Shown piece by piece: positions 24,556-34,129 of a stretch of DNA of 64,000 nucleotides (position 1 is the stretch's first letter; each line of letters starts with the position of its first letter). Source of the stretch: Streptococcus sp. DTU_2020_1001019_1_SI_AUS_MUR_006 (lineage in GTDB: Bacteria > Bacillota > Bacilli > Lactobacillales > Streptococcaceae); contig NZ_CP135436.1 of assembly GCF_032340315.1 (NCBI RefSeq), positions 1,137,501 to 1,201,500 of the forward strand, in the 5' to 3' direction. A program made the position numbers and the translations under genes. The notes under the pieces were generated by a model that ran no database searches, was not told the origin of the DNA, and worked only from the letters and a program-made list of their open reading frames with translations.

Positions 24556-25380
24556 ATGAATCAATCCTACTTTTACCTGAAAATGCGAGAGCATAAATTA
24601 GTGGTTCCCTACACAGGTAAGGAGCGTCGCGTACGTGTTCTCCTCCCCAAAAACTATGATAAAGATACGGATAGAAGCTACCCAGTTGTGTATTTTCACG
24701 ATGGACAAAATGTCTTTTATAGTAAGGAATCTTACGTTGGACATTCCTGGAAGATTATCCCAGCCATCAAGCGAAATCCAGATATCAGCCGTATGATTGT
24801 TGTGGCTATTGACAATGATGGTCTTGGTCGAATGAACGAGTATGCGGCATGGAAATTCCAAGAGTCCAACATTCCTGGCCAACAATTTGGTGGTAAGGGA
24901 GTCGAGTACGCTGAGTTTGTCATGGAAGTGGTCAAACCCTTTATCGACGAAAACTATCGTACAAAGTCTGACCGCAAGCACACTGCTATGGTTGGATCTT
25001 CTCTAGGTGGCAATATTACCCAGTTTATTGGCTTGGAGTATCAGGATCAAATTGGATGTTTGGGAGTTTTCTCATCAGCTAACTGGCTTCACCAAGAGGC
25101 CTTTGATCGCTATATCGAGCGAAAAAAACTACTGTCTGACCAGCGTGTCTTTATCTATGTTGGTACGGAAGAAGCAGACGACACAGACAAGACTCTCATG
25201 GCTGGCAATATTAAGCAGGCCTATATCGACTCTTCCCTTCGCTATTATCATGATTTGATAGCGGGAGGAGTTGAGTTGGAGAATCTTTCACTTAAGGTTC
25301 AGGCTGGAGCCATTCACCATGAAGTGCCATGGTCAGAAAATCTCCCAGCTTGCCTACGCTTTTTTGCAGAAAATTGGTAA
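24556..25380 (+). CDS. Esterase-D-like alpha/beta hydrolase
   Basis: 274 residues from ATG 24556. It has the alpha/beta hydrolase fold, with an oxyanion-type stretch VVYFHDGQN near residue 40 and the nucleophile elbow GSSLGG with S149. It resembles putative esterases of the EstD/FrsA-like group; no signal peptide, so it is cytoplasmic. It is first of three closely spaced genes (esterase, hydrolase, ATP-grasp) that probably form an operon. The substrate is unknown. Confidence 0.85.
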   Translation: MNQSYFYLKMREHKLVVPYTGKERRVRVLLPKNYDKDTDRSYPVVYFHDGQNVFYSKESYVGHSWKIIPAIKRNPDISRMIVVAIDNDGLGRMNEYAAWKFQESNIPGQQFGGKGVEYAEFVMEVVKPFIDENYRTKSDRKHTAMVGSSLGGNITQFIGLEYQDQIGCLGVFSSANWLHQEAFDRYIERKKLLSDQRVFIYVGTEEADDTDKTLMAGNIKQAYIDSSLRYYHDLIAGGVELENLSLKVQAGAIHHEVPWSENLPACLRFFAENW

Positions 25381-25401
25381 TTAGTATAAAGGAGACAGGA
25401 T

Positions 25402-26142
25402 ATGAATATTGAACATCTTAGCCACTGGAGTGGTCATCTTAACCGTGAAATGTATGTTAATCGTTACGGACACGCAGGTATTCCAGTGGTTGTCTTTGCT
25501 TCCTCAGGTGGGAGCCACAATGAATACTATGATTTTGGCATGATTGATGCATGTGCATCCTTTATCGAGGAAGGTCGAGTGCAATTCTTTACCCTTTCAA
25601 GTGTCGATAGTGAGAGTTGGCTAGCAACATGGAAAAATGGTCATGACCAAGCTGAAATGCACCGTACCTATGAACGATATGTGATTGAAGAAGCCATTCC
25701 TTTTATCAAGCACAAGACGGGCTGGTTCGACGGCATGATGACGACAGGCTGCTCTATGGGAGCTTACCATGCACTCAACTTCTTCCTTCAGCATCCAGAT
25801 GTCTTTACCAAGGTTATCGCCCTCAGTGGTGTCTATGATGCGCGTTTCTTTGTAGGTGACTACTACAATGATGATGCTATCTATCAAAATTCACCAGTAG
25901 ACTATATCTGGAATCAAAATGACGGTTGGTTTATCGATCGTTACCGTCAAGCTGAAATTGTGGTTTGTACGGGACTAGGTGCTTGGGAACATGATGGCCT
26001 ACCTTCTTACTACAAGCTCAAAGAAGCCTTCGATCAAAAACAAATTCCTGCCTGGTTTGCAGAATGGGGACACGATGTTGCCCACGATTGGGAATGGTGG
26101 CGCAAACAAATGCCTTATTTCCTCGGTCACATGAGTCTATAA
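25402..26142 (+). CDS. Second alpha/beta hydrolase (esterase-like)
   Basis: 246 residues, with a nucleophile elbow GCSMGA at S118 and a likely catalytic His in the C-terminal EWGHDVAHDW segment. The fold matches the putative esterase family of its upstream neighbour, but the sequences are clearly different. AAAGGAG lies 7 bases before the ATG. It is cytoplasmic and of unknown substrate. The ATP-grasp gene 12 bp downstream suggests that the three enzymes act on one pathway. Confidence 0.85.
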   Translation: MNIEHLSHWSGHLNREMYVNRYGHAGIPVVVFASSGGSHNEYYDFGMIDACASFIEEGRVQFFTLSSVDSESWLATWKNGHDQAEMHRTYERYVIEEAIPFIKHKTGWFDGMMTTGCSMGAYHALNFFLQHPDVFTKVIALSGVYDARFFVGDYYNDDAIYQNSPVDYIWNQNDGWFIDRYRQAEIVVCTGLGAWEHDGLPSYYKLKEAFDQKQIPAWFAEWGHDVAHDWEWWRKQMPYFLGHMSL

Positions 26143-26154
26143 AAGGAGTCGCTT

Positions 26155-27321
26155 ATGAATTATCTTGTAATTTCACCCTATTACCCACAAAATTTCCAAC
26201 AGTTTAGTATTGAGTTAGCTAATAAAGGAATCACCGTTCTAGGGATTGGGCAAGAACCCTATGAACAACTAGATGAACCATTGCGAAATAGCTTGACTGA
26301 GTATTTCCGAGTTGATAATCTTGAAAATATTGATGAAGTGAAACGTGCAGTTGCCTTTCTTTTCTATAAACATGGACCAATTGACCGCATTGAATCACAC
26401 AATGAATACTGGCTAGAGTTAGACGCTGCCCTTCGTGAACAATTTAATGTCTTTGGTGCCAAACCAGAAGACCTTAAGAAGACCAAGTTCAAGTCCGAAA
26501 TGAAGAAACTCTTCAAGAAAGCTGGAGTTCCCGTTGTGCCAGGTACTGTTATTGAAACAGAGGCAGATGTTGATAAAGCTGTGAAAGAGATCGGTCTTCC
26601 CATGATTGCAAAACCTGATAATGGAGTGGGAGCAGCCGCAACCTTCAAACTTGAAACAGAAGATGATGTCAATCACTTTAAGGCTGAATGGGATCACTCA
26701 ACCGTTTATTTCTTTGAAAAATTTGTCACCTCTAGTGAGATCTGTACTTTCGACGGTTTGGTAGATAGAGATGGGAATATCGTCTTTTCTACGACCTTTG
26801 ACTACGCACACACCCCCCTCGATCTCATGATTTATAAGATGGACAATTCTTATTACGTTCTCAAAGAGATGGATCCAAAATTGCGTAAATATGGTGAGGC
26901 AATTGTCAAAGAATTTGGCATGAAGGAACGATTCTTCCATATCGAGTTCTTCCGTGAGGGTGATGATTATATTGCTATCGAGTACAATAACCGTCCAGCA
27001 GGTGGCTTCACCATTGATGTCTATAACTATGCCCATTCTTTTGATTTGTATAAGGGCTATGCAGCGATCGTTGCAGGTGAACCATTCCCAGCTTCTCAAT
27101 TCGAGCCTCTATACTGCTTGGCAACATCTCGTCGCGCTAATGCCAACTATGTTTATTCAGAAGAAGACTTGCTCGCCAAATATGATCACCAGTTCAAGGT
27201 CAAGAAAATCATGCCTGCAGCCTTTGCTGAATTGCAAGGAGACTTTCTCTATATGCTAACGACATCAAGTCGTGAAGAAATGGATCAGATGATTAAGGAC
27301 TTTGGTCAGCGTCAAGAATAA
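26155..27321 (+). CDS. ATP-grasp domain ligase
   Basis: 388 residues. The N-terminal preATP-grasp fold is followed by an ATP-grasp core (about 115-300) that resembles the carbamoyl-phosphate synthase/carnosine synthase type. Conserved features include GLPMIAKPDNGVGA for nucleotide binding and EYNNRPAGG for metal binding. Such enzymes join a carboxylate to an amine or thiol through an acyl-phosphate. It is last in the operon with two esterases, so it may build a small peptide-like or ester compound that they release; this is inference. RBS AAAGGAG. Confidence 0.87.
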   Translation: MNYLVISPYYPQNFQQFSIELANKGITVLGIGQEPYEQLDEPLRNSLTEYFRVDNLENIDEVKRAVAFLFYKHGPIDRIESHNEYWLELDAALREQFNVFGAKPEDLKKTKFKSEMKKLFKKAGVPVVPGTVIETEADVDKAVKEIGLPMIAKPDNGVGAAATFKLETEDDVNHFKAEWDHSTVYFFEKFVTSSEICTFDGLVDRDGNIVFSTTFDYAHTPLDLMIYKMDNSYYVLKEMDPKLRKYGEAIVKEFGMKERFFHIEFFREGDDYIAIEYNNRPAGGFTIDVYNYAHSFDLYKGYAAIVAGEPFPASQFEPLYCLATSRRANANYVYSEEDLLAKYDHQFKVKKIMPAAFAELQGDFLYMLTTSSREEMDQMIKDFGQRQE

Positions 27322-27331
27322 TCAAAATTTT

Positions 27332-27365
27332 GACTTAACAAACTCTCTTTGTTAGGTCTTTTTTG
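27332..27365 (+). terminator. Terminator of the esterase/ATP-grasp operon
   Basis: GACTTAACAAA (27332-27342) pairs with TTTGTTAGGTC (27348-27358) with one mismatch, followed by TTTTTT. Confidence 0.85.
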
Positions 27366-27376
27366 AAGAACTGAAA

Positions 27377-27390
27377 TAAAAGCGTTTTCC
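27377..27390 (+). promoter_or_regulatory. Probable cre (CcpA) site before the aquaporin gene
   Basis: TAAAAGCGTTTTCC matches the strong cre pattern TGAAARCGYTTTCW except at two outer bases. It lies 24 bp upstream of the -35 box. Confidence 0.5.
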
Positions 27391-27414
27391 CATAGGATTC
27401 TTTTAGAAAATCTG

Positions 27415-27443
27415 TTGCTAAAAGGCTTAAAAATTGATAGAAT
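27415..27443 (+). promoter_or_regulatory. Promoter of the aquaporin gene
   Basis: TTGCTA (27415-27420), 17 bases, TAGAAT (27438-27443). Confidence 0.6.
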
Positions 27444-27479
27444 AGGGATTGTCTAAAAAATATTAAGGAGAATCTATCA

Positions 27480-28349
27480 ATGGATTTCGCATGGGCAGTC
27501 AAATATGCCACAGAATTTTTGGGAACAGCCATCTTGATCATCTTGGGGAATGGTGCAGTTGCCAACGTTGAACTTAAAGGTACGAAAGGTCACCAAAGTG
27601 GCTGGCTCGTTATCGCTGTTGGTTACGGTATGGGGGTTATGATCCCTGCCTTGATGTTTGGTAATGTTTCTGGTAACCACATCAACCCAGCCTTCACTCT
27701 TGGTCTAGCAGTTAGCGGACTTTTCCCTTGGGCACAAGTAGCACCATACATCGTTGCACAAGTCTTGGGAGCAATCTTCGGACAAGCCTTGGTTGTTGCA
27801 ACTCACCGTCCTTACTACTTGCAAACTGAAAAAGCAAACAATATCTTGGGAACTTTCTCAACAATTTCAAGTTTGGACCACGGTACAAAAGAATCACGCT
27901 TCGCAGCAACAGTTAACGGTTTTATCAACGAGTTCGTTGGTTCATTCGTTCTCTTCTTTGCAGCACTTGGTTTGACAAAGAACTTCTTTGGAGCTGAAGT
28001 TCTCCAATACATGAAACAAATGGCAACTCAAGCTGGTCAAAATGTTGACTTCTCTGATTTGGCAATTAAAGCTCAAGTAGCGCCTCATACAGCTTCAGGA
28101 CTTTCTGTTGCTCACTTGGCACTTGGTTTCCTAGTAATGGCCTTGGTAACTTCTCTTGGTGGGCCTACAGGACCTGGTTTGAACCCAGCTCGTGACTTTG
28201 GACCACGTCTCCTTCATGCCTTCCTTCCAAAATCAATCCTTGGTCAACACAAGGGTGATTCAAAATGGTGGTATGCTTGGGTACCAGTAGTTGCACCGAT
28301 TGCAGCAGCTATTGCAGCAGTAGCGCTCTTCAAATTACTTTACCTATAA
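27480..28349 (+). CDS. Aquaporin / aquaglyceroporin family channel
   Basis: 289 residues with six membrane helices and both pore motifs: NPA in GNHINPAFTLG (near residue 68) and NPAR in GLNPARDFGPR (near 237). Loop C between them is unusually long (about residues 105-135), as in the Gla-type aquaglyceroporins of lactic acid bacteria. It passes water and small neutral solutes such as glycerol, possibly hydrogen peroxide; which one matters here cannot be read from sequence. It is a single-gene unit with its own promoter, an upstream cre-like site and a terminator. Confidence 0.93.
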   Translation: MDFAWAVKYATEFLGTAILIILGNGAVANVELKGTKGHQSGWLVIAVGYGMGVMIPALMFGNVSGNHINPAFTLGLAVSGLFPWAQVAPYIVAQVLGAIFGQALVVATHRPYYLQTEKANNILGTFSTISSLDHGTKESRFAATVNGFINEFVGSFVLFFAALGLTKNFFGAEVLQYMKQMATQAGQNVDFSDLAIKAQVAPHTASGLSVAHLALGFLVMALVTSLGGPTGPGLNPARDFGPRLLHAFLPKSILGQHKGDSKWWYAWVPVVAPIAAAIAAVALFKLLYL

Positions 28350-28357
28350 TCACTCAA

Positions 28358-28382
28358 AACTGGGGAATCCCAGTTTTTTTTG
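28358..28382 (+). terminator. Terminator after the aquaporin gene
   Basis: AACTGGG (28358-28364), loop GAAT, CCCAGTT, then eight T. Confidence 0.92.
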
Positions 28383-28470
28383 TCTAGGAAAGTCGAGTTT
28401 TTAAATAGAGATTCTTAAATCGTCAGACTTTTTTCATTTTAATGCTAAAAGTGAAAATGTGGCGAAAATA

Positions 28471-28479
28471 TGGTAAAAT
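28471..28479 (+). promoter_or_regulatory. Extended -10 promoter of yutD-rlmN
   Basis: TGG-TAAAAT, 33 bp before the yutD start codon. Confidence 0.55.
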
Positions 28480-28511
28480 AGAGTACTAAGTAAACGTTAA
28501 AAAGGAATATT

Positions 28512-29045
28512 ATGCGTAAAGAGATTGCACCCGAATTATATAATTACAATAAATTCCCTGGTCCTGAATTTCATCTATCTGGAGATAAAGTCGAAGCTGA
28601 AGGGTTTACCTTTACTTTGGTTGAAAATAGTAAGGATGCTTTTGATGCAACGGCATTTACTCAACGCTTTTCTGAAGTTTTAAGTAAGTTCGATTATATT
28701 GTTGGAGACTGGAGTAATGAGCAGTTGCGCTTACGTGGTTTCTACAAGAATGAGCGAGCAGAAGAGTCTCTTGAGAAAATCAGTCGTTTACAAGATTACC
28801 TACTTGAGTATTGTAGCTATGGTTGTGCCTATTTTGTTTTAGAAAATGAAGTTCCTAAACGAGCACCGTTTGACCAAAAGATGCGCAAAAAAGAGGAAGA
28901 AAAGGATTCTCGCAAAGGGAAAAAGACTTCCCAAAGTAAGAAAAAAAATCATACGGACAAGAGAAATAGACGCCGTTCAAAAGAACAGAAATCTCAGAAA
29001 GAAGACAAGGGGCAACGTCATTTCGTCATCCGTAAGAAAGATTAG
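28512..29045 (+). CDS. YutD family protein (DUF1027)
   Basis: 177 residues. The first about 120 residues match the conserved YutD fold, including FDYIVGDWSNEQLRLRGFY and the YCSYGCAYFVLEN stretch. The last 55 residues are a Lys/Arg/Ser-rich disordered tail that could bind RNA or ribosomes. The family has no firmly known function. It is 16 bp upstream of rlmN, an rRNA methyltransferase, which fits a role near ribosomes. RBS AAAAAGGAA. Confidence 0.87.
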   Translation: MRKEIAPELYNYNKFPGPEFHLSGDKVEAEGFTFTLVENSKDAFDATAFTQRFSEVLSKFDYIVGDWSNEQLRLRGFYKNERAEESLEKISRLQDYLLEYCSYGCAYFVLENEVPKRAPFDQKMRKKEEEKDSRKGKKTSQSKKKNHTDKRNRRRSKEQKSQKEDKGQRHFVIRKKD

Positions 29046-29061
29046 AGAATAAGGAGAAAAG

Positions 29062-30147
29062 ATGAAACCGTCTATTTATAGTTTAACACGTCAAGGCATG
29101 CAAGAATGGGTCTTGGAGCAGGGAGAAAAGAAATTCCGTGCCGACCAAATCTGGGAGTGGCTTTACCGTAAACGTGTCCAGTCATTCGAAGAAATGACCA
29201 ACTTGTCTAAGGATTTGATTGCCAAACTCAATGATCAATTTGTAGTCAATCCTTTGAAACAACGCATCGTGCAAGAATCAGCTGATGGTACTGTAAAGTA
29301 TCTCTTTGAGTTGCCAGATGGGATGTTGATTGAGACAGTGCTGATGCGTCAACACTACGGTTTGTCAGTCTGTGTAACGACTCAGGTAGGATGCAATATC
29401 GGTTGTACCTTCTGTGCATCAGGCTTGATCAAGAAGCAACGTGACCTCAATAACGGTGAAATCGTTGCGCAGATTATGTTAGTCCAAAAATATTTTGACG
29501 AACGTGGACAGGACGAACGTGTTAGTCATATCGTTGTCATGGGTATTGGAGAACCTTTTGATAACTACAATAATGTCTTGAACTTTATCCGTACCATCAA
29601 TGATGATAAGGGAATGGCAATCGGTGCTCGTCATATCACCGTATCAACTTCTGGCTTGGCTCACAAGATTCGTGAGTTTGCCAATGAAGGCGTACAGGTT
29701 AACCTTGCTGTTTCTCTTCATGCTCCAAACAATGAACTGCGTTCAAGCATTATGAAGATTAACCGTGCCTTTCCGATTGAAAAACTCTTTGCAGCTATCG
29801 AGTACTACATCGAAACAACCAACCGCCGTGTAACTTTTGAGTATATCATGCTAAATGAAGTCAATGACGGAGTCGAACAAGCACTTGAGTTGGCTGAATT
29901 ACTTAAAAACATCAAGAAATTGTCTTATGTCAATTTGATTCCTTACAACCCAGTTAGTGAGCATGACCAGTATAGCCGAAGCCCTAAAGAGCGCGTAATG
30001 GCTTTCTATGACACGCTCAAGAAAAAAGGTGTCAACTGTGTTGTTCGTCAGGAACATGGTACTGATATCGATGCCGCTTGTGGACAATTGCGTTCAAATA
30101 CCATGAAGCGTGATCGTCAAAAAGCAGTAGCAGAAGTAAATCCATAA
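29062..30147 (+). CDS. rlmN: 23S rRNA/tRNA adenine C2-methyltransferase RlmN
   Basis: 361 residues, a radical SAM enzyme that methylates C2 of A2503 in 23S rRNA and A37 in some tRNAs. The iron-sulfur cluster cysteines are C111, C115 and C118 in CNIGCTFC, and the Cys in DAACGQL near the C-terminus corresponds to the methyl-carrying residue. It lies between yutD and a VanZ-like gene in what looks like one operon. RBS AAGGAG. Confidence 0.96.
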   Translation: MKPSIYSLTRQGMQEWVLEQGEKKFRADQIWEWLYRKRVQSFEEMTNLSKDLIAKLNDQFVVNPLKQRIVQESADGTVKYLFELPDGMLIETVLMRQHYGLSVCVTTQVGCNIGCTFCASGLIKKQRDLNNGEIVAQIMLVQKYFDERGQDERVSHIVVMGIGEPFDNYNNVLNFIRTINDDKGMAIGARHITVSTSGLAHKIREFANEGVQVNLAVSLHAPNNELRSSIMKINRAFPIEKLFAAIEYYIETTNRRVTFEYIMLNEVNDGVEQALELAELLKNIKKLSYVNLIPYNPVSEHDQYSRSPKERVMAFYDTLKKKGVNCVVRQEHGTDIDAACGQLRSNTMKRDRQKAVAEVNP

Positions 30148-30148
30148 G

Positions 30149-30643
30149 ATGAGTCGAAAAACATTACTAAGCTTAGGAGTGATTCTATACAGTCTTTGTA
30201 TTGTCTGTTTTTGTTTTACTCCCCAGCCTCAACTTCCTACAGGAGTGGAAACTCCAGGTATTCAAACTTTTGGACGCCTGGTTTTTCTTTTGACGCCTTT
30301 TAACTCCCTTTGGAAACTGGGTGACGTAACAAGTCTTTTTCAGTTATTTTGGATATTTTTACAAAATGCCTTAAATATCCTCTTGCTCTTCCCACTGATT
30401 TTCCAACTTCTCTTTCTCATGCCTGGTCTAAGAAAAACGAAGAAAGTGATTTTGTTTAGCTTTTTATTGAGCTTGGGAATTGAATGCACGCAACTAGTTT
30501 TAGACTTTTTCTTGGACTTTAATCGGGTCTTTGAGATTGATGATTTGTGGACCAATACTCTAGGTGGCTACCTGGCTTGGCTCCTCTATAAATTACTACA
30601 TAAAAACAAGATAAGGAATTTAAATGAGTATCTTAGAAGTTAA
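30149..30643 (+). CDS. VanZ-family membrane protein
   Basis: 164 residues with four to five membrane helices and the VanZ pattern, including SLGIECTQL and FEIDDLWTNTLGGYLAW. The start lies two bases after the rlmN stop, so translation is probably coupled. VanZ relatives are linked to low-level resistance to glycopeptides or lipoglycopeptides, but the biochemical role is unknown. The 3' end overlaps the next gene by 20 bp. Confidence 0.88.
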   Translation: MSRKTLLSLGVILYSLCIVCFCFTPQPQLPTGVETPGIQTFGRLVFLLTPFNSLWKLGDVTSLFQLFWIFLQNALNILLLFPLIFQLLFLMPGLRKTKKVILFSFLLSLGIECTQLVLDFFLDFNRVFEIDDLWTNTLGGYLAWLLYKLLHKNKIRNLNEYLRS

Positions 30644-32165
30644 AAATTTGAGTCACGGTTTTGGTGACCGTGCGATTTTTGAAGATGTATCTTTCCGTCT
30701 CCTCAAAGGTGAACACATCGGATTAGTTGGTGCTAACGGTGAAGGAAAATCAACCTTCATGAGCATCGTAACTGGTAAAATGTTACCTGATGAAGGTAAG
30801 GTGGAATGGTCTAAATATGTGACAGCAGGCTACCTTGACCAGCACGCTGTGTTAAAAGAAGGCCAAACCGTGCGTGATGTCCTTCGTACTGCTTTTGATG
30901 AGTTATTTAAGGCAGAAGCACGTATCAATGAACTCTACATGGAAATGGCAGAAGAGGGAGCTGATATTGATGCATTGATGGAAGAAGTTGGCGAACTCCA
31001 AGACCGTTTGGAAAGTCGTGATTTCTATACATTAGATGCTAAGATTGACGAAGTAGCGCGGGCCCTTGGTGTCATGGATTATGGTATGGATACAGACGTA
31101 ACAGCCTTGTCAGGTGGACAAAGAACCAAGGTGCTTTTGGCCAAACTTCTTCTTGAAAAGCCAGATATCTTGTTGCTTGACGAGCCAACTAACTATTTGG
31201 ATGCTGAGCATATCGACTGGCTTAAGCGCTATCTGCAGAACTATGAAAATGCATTTGTTCTTATCTCTCACGATATTCCATTCCTCAACGATGTGATCAA
31301 TATTGTCTATCATGTAGAGAATCAACAGTTGACACGCTACTCTGGCGATTACTACCAGTTCCAAGAAGTCTATGCAATGAAGAAATCGCAGCTAGAGGCA
31401 GCCTATGAACGTCAACAGAAGGAAATTGCTGACCTCAAGGATTTCGTAGCCCGTAATAAGGCGCGTGTTGCAACACGAAACATGGCCATGTCCCGCCAGA
31501 AGAAATTGGATAAGATGGATATCATCGAGCTTCAAAGTGAGAAGCCAAAGCCTTCCTTTGATTTTAAACCAGCTCGTACACCTGGACGCTTTATCTTCCA
31601 AGCTAAGGACTTGCAGATTGGTTACGACCGCCCACTTACAAAACCATTAAATCTTACCTTTGAGCGTAATCAAAAGGTTGCCATCATCGGTGCCAATGGT
31701 ATCGGGAAAACAACCCTCTTGAAGAGTCTTTTAGGAATTATCCCACCCATTGCTGGGGAAGTTGAACGTGGAGATTACCTGGAACTTGGCTACTTTGAAC
31801 AAGAAGTGGAAGGAGGCAATCGTCAAACACCACTCGAAGCTGTCTGGAACGCCTTTCCAGCGCTCAACCAAGCAGAAGTCCGTGCAGCCCTTGCCCGTTG
31901 TGGTTTGACCACCAAGCATATTGAAAGCCAAATTCAGGTCTTGTCAGGTGGGGAACAAGCCAAGGTTCGTTTCTGTCTCTTGATGAATCGTGAAAACAAC
32001 GTTTTAGTGCTGGACGAACCTACCAACCACTTGGATGTGGATGCTAAGGGTGAGCTCAAACGAGCTCTAAAAGAGTATAAGGGATCTATCCTTATGGTTT
32101 GCCACGAACCAGACTTCTATGAAGGCTGGATGGATCAAATCTGGGATTTTAACAACTTAACTTAA
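30624..32165 (+). CDS. ABC-F family ATPase (YkpA/YbiT type)
   Basis: 513 residues with two ATP-binding cassettes and no membrane part. Walker A motifs are GANGEGKST (near 36) and GANGIGKTT (near 357); signature motifs are LSGGQRTKV and LSGGEQAKV; Walker B motifs are DILLLDEPTNYLD and VLVLDEPTNHLD. A helical linker (about 250-310) joins the cassettes. ABC-F proteins bind the ribosomal E site and rescue stalled or drug-bound ribosomes. The overall type fits housekeeping members more than the antibiotic-resistance ones. It overlaps the VanZ-like gene. Confidence 0.9.
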   Translation: MSILEVKNLSHGFGDRAIFEDVSFRLLKGEHIGLVGANGEGKSTFMSIVTGKMLPDEGKVEWSKYVTAGYLDQHAVLKEGQTVRDVLRTAFDELFKAEARINELYMEMAEEGADIDALMEEVGELQDRLESRDFYTLDAKIDEVARALGVMDYGMDTDVTALSGGQRTKVLLAKLLLEKPDILLLDEPTNYLDAEHIDWLKRYLQNYENAFVLISHDIPFLNDVINIVYHVENQQLTRYSGDYYQFQEVYAMKKSQLEAAYERQQKEIADLKDFVARNKARVATRNMAMSRQKKLDKMDIIELQSEKPKPSFDFKPARTPGRFIFQAKDLQIGYDRPLTKPLNLTFERNQKVAIIGANGIGKTTLLKSLLGIIPPIAGEVERGDYLELGYFEQEVEGGNRQTPLEAVWNAFPALNQAEVRAALARCGLTTKHIESQIQVLSGGEQAKVRFCLLMNRENNVLVLDEPTNHLDVDAKGELKRALKEYKGSILMVCHEPDFYEGWMDQIWDFNNLT

Positions 32166-32180
32166 AATGAGAGTAAAAGA

Positions 32181-32214
32181 AATACAGTACCTAACGAGGA
32201 TACTGTATTTTTTG
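32181..32214 (+). terminator. Terminator after the ABC-F gene
   Basis: AATACAGTA (32181-32189) pairs with TACTGTATT (32201-32209), followed by T-rich sequence. It sits between convergent genes and could partly serve slrA too. Confidence 0.85.
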
Positions 32215-32218
32215 GTTT

Positions 32219-33022
32219 TTAAGATTTAAAATCGTAGTCCTTAACAATTTCGATACTGTCGATAGTGATAGCAGTAGTTGGTTTGTCTTTTTCGTCTTTT
32301 TCAGCCTTGGCAATCTTGTCAACAACATCCATACCGTCGATGACTTGACCAAAGACAGGATGTTTTCCGTCTAGACTAGGGTTCCCACCTTCTTTGTAGG
32401 CTTCGATAATTTTCTTTGGATAGCTACTTGTAGGAAGTTTGGCAGAAATGTCTGTTGTATTTTGGTTGATGAAGAACTGGCTACCATTGGAATTTGGTTG
32501 GCCAGTATTAGCCATGGAGAGAGAACCACGGATGTTATAGAGATATGGAGAGATTTCGCTCTTGAAACCAGTTCCATGGTCTTTAGTCTTGTCCTTATCG
32601 TGCCAGATGGATTCGCCACCTGTACCATCTCCTTTTGGATCACCAGTCTGAACCATAAAGCCATCAATCACTCGGTGGAAGGTAACGCCATTGTAGTAGC
32701 CTTCCTTAGCGTGAGTTAGGAAATTTTCAACCGCAAGAGGGGCTAGCTTTGGAAAGAGTTTGATGCGGATATCTCCTTGACTTGTATGGAGAATGACTTC
32801 AGCCTCGTCTTCAGCAACTTCTTTAGATAGTTGTGGGAAATTGGCATTTTCATTTGTCAAGGCGTCTTTAAGATCCTTGGCAGATTGGGCAGCTGCTTTG
32901 GAACTTTCTTCGACAGCCAAGCTAGAATCTACATAGTCATCCCCTCGCAGACTACGTTGGATACTGCTACATCCAGCAAGGGCAAAAGTTGAGATTAATA
33001 GAAGTGTTACTATTTTTTTCAT
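32219..33022 (-). CDS. slrA: Cyclophilin-type peptidyl-prolyl isomerase lipoprotein SlrA
   Basis: 267 residues from ATG 33022, chosen because GAAAGGA lies just upstream and because it gives a proper lipoprotein signal [18 protein letters not shown]. The Cys at the lipobox LAGC would be lipidated. The C-terminal cyclophilin domain (about 85-260) contains [15 protein letters not shown] and [17 protein letters not shown], the active-site segments. It catalyses proline isomerisation outside the membrane to fold secreted or surface proteins; in pneumococcus this protein is called SlrA. Length and context match. Confidence 0.93.
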   Translation of the reverse strand: MKKIVTLLLISTFALAGCSSIQRSLRGDDYVDSSLAVEESSKAAAQSAKDLKDALTNENANFPQLSKEVAEDEAEVILHTSQGDIRIKLFPKLAPLAVENFLTHAKEGYYNGVTFHRVIDGFMVQTGDPKGDGTGGESIWHDKDKTKDHGTGFKSEISPYLYNIRGSLSMANTGQPNSNGSQFFINQNTTDISAKLPTSSYPKKIIEAYKEGGNPSLDGKHPVFGQVIDGMDVVDKIAKAEKDEKDKPTTAITIDSIEIVKDYDFKS

Positions 33023-33124
33023 GGGAATCCTTTCAAAAATCATTTCTACCATTGTACCCTAATTGAAAGTGGATTTCAAATATTAGTGACAGGGTGATTT
33101 TACAGAAAATCGACCAGAAATTGC

Positions 33125-33658
33125 CTAAAGATTCTTCTTTGGATGGCGTTCAATGATTGCTTGATGGTCTTTGAGTGCCTGTTCTCCTTTTGTACTTAGT
33201 TTATAGCCGCGAATCGAAAAGAGACTAGCCAGTTCCTCTTCTGAAAAATGGTCATGAAGTGCTTGATCCAGGTCGGCAGCCTTCATTTTGGAAAGGCCAG
33301 TAACTCCCTTCTTCTTAAGGATATTCTTTTTCATGGTGCTATTTAGATGGCCAAGTGAGTCAAAAGCAGTTTCGACAAGAGCATAGCCTTTTTCAACAAG
33401 TGTATCTAAATGTTTCGGGGCATCAATGCCATAAGTGTACTCGAAGTATTTAGGAAACCAGGTTTCTGTGGTAAAAGTACCAAAGTTGATTCTCCATAGG
33501 AGGATAATATCTCCTGCCAGGAGATTGTCTTCAAGTAATTCCATATTTCGTTTTGGCACAGGCTTGGGATTTAGGAGCCAAGCATCTAAATCACGTTCAG
33601 GAGAGATAAAGGGTTTGACTTGATGGTCTTTGTAAATCTTCTCTATAGTAGTATTCAT
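33125..33658 (-). CDS. Conserved hypothetical protein with a SAP-like helical segment
   Basis: 177 residues, soluble, with no signal peptide. The middle part is rich in aromatic residues (WRINFGTFTTETWFPKYFEY). A later segment, about residues 108-140 (MKKNILKKKGVTGLSKMK and onward), has the pattern of a SAP-like helix-extended loop-helix. The function is unknown. It is divergent from rpsP and 100 bp upstream of slrA on the same strand. An alternative annotation would be a plain hypothetical protein. Confidence 0.7.
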   Translation of the reverse strand: MNTTIEKIYKDHQVKPFISPERDLDAWLLNPKPVPKRNMELLEDNLLAGDIILLWRINFGTFTTETWFPKYFEYTYGIDAPKHLDTLVEKGYALVETAFDSLGHLNSTMKKNILKKKGVTGLSKMKAADLDQALHDHFSEEELASLFSIRGYKLSTKGEQALKDHQAIIERHPKKNL

Positions 33659-33743
33659 AAAGTTTCTCTTTCTAATTTATCCCTATTAGTCTAACAAATT
33701 TCAAAAAAAATTTAAAAATTTTAAAGTCTGTCAAGTTTTTTTC

Positions 33744-33771
33744 TTGACACCTCTTAGAAATCTGATATAAT
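33744..33771 (+). promoter_or_regulatory. Strong promoter of rpsP-khpA
   Basis: TTGACA (33744-33749), 16 bases, TATAAT (33766-33771) with extended TGA. A near-consensus promoter, as expected for a ribosomal protein gene. Confidence 0.85.
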
Positions 33772-33783
33772 AGAACATGTGCT

Positions 33784-33800
33784 AAATAGCTCAGCTATTT
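33784..33800 (+). promoter_or_regulatory. Hairpin in the rpsP 5' leader
   Basis: AAATAGC-TCA-GCTATTT is a perfect 7-bp stem near the 5' end of the leader, which is about 60 nt long. It may stabilise the message or take part in autoregulation by S16; it has no T run, so it is not a terminator. Confidence 0.5.
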
Positions 33801-33837
33801 CACCGAACTAAAAAATAAAAGAAAAGAGATATTAAAA

Positions 33838-34110
33838 ATGGCAGTTAAAATCCGTTTGACTCGTATGGGTTCTAAGAAAAAACCTTTCTACCGTATTAAC
33901 GTAGCAGATTCACGTTCACCACGTGACGGACGTTTCATCGAAACAGTTGGAACTTACAATCCACTTGTTGCTGAAAACCAAGTAACTTTGAAAGAAGACC
34001 GCGTTCTTGCATGGTTGGCTGATGGAGCTCAACCTTCAGATACAGTACGTAACATCCTTTCAAAAGAAGGCGTATTGAAGAAATTCCACGATTCTAAATT
34101 CTCTAAATAA
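33838..34110 (+). CDS. rpsP: 30S ribosomal protein S16
   Basis: 90 residues. The N-terminus [20 protein letters not shown] and the [14 protein letters not shown] segment are diagnostic of S16, which binds 16S rRNA early in 30S assembly. The gene is followed after 19 bp by khpA, an arrangement conserved in Firmicutes. RBS AAAAGAGA. Confidence 0.98.
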   Translation: MAVKIRLTRMGSKKKPFYRINVADSRSPRDGRFIETVGTYNPLVAENQVTLKEDRVLAWLADGAQPSDTVRNILSKEGVLKKFHDSKFSK

Positions 34111-34129
34111 TTCTAAAGTAGGTTGACAG

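Noticed and set aside
33784..33800. Riboswitch or tRNA-like structure in the rpsP leader
   Set aside because: Only one simple 7-bp hairpin is present. I saw no tRNA or rRNA gene anywhere in the window.
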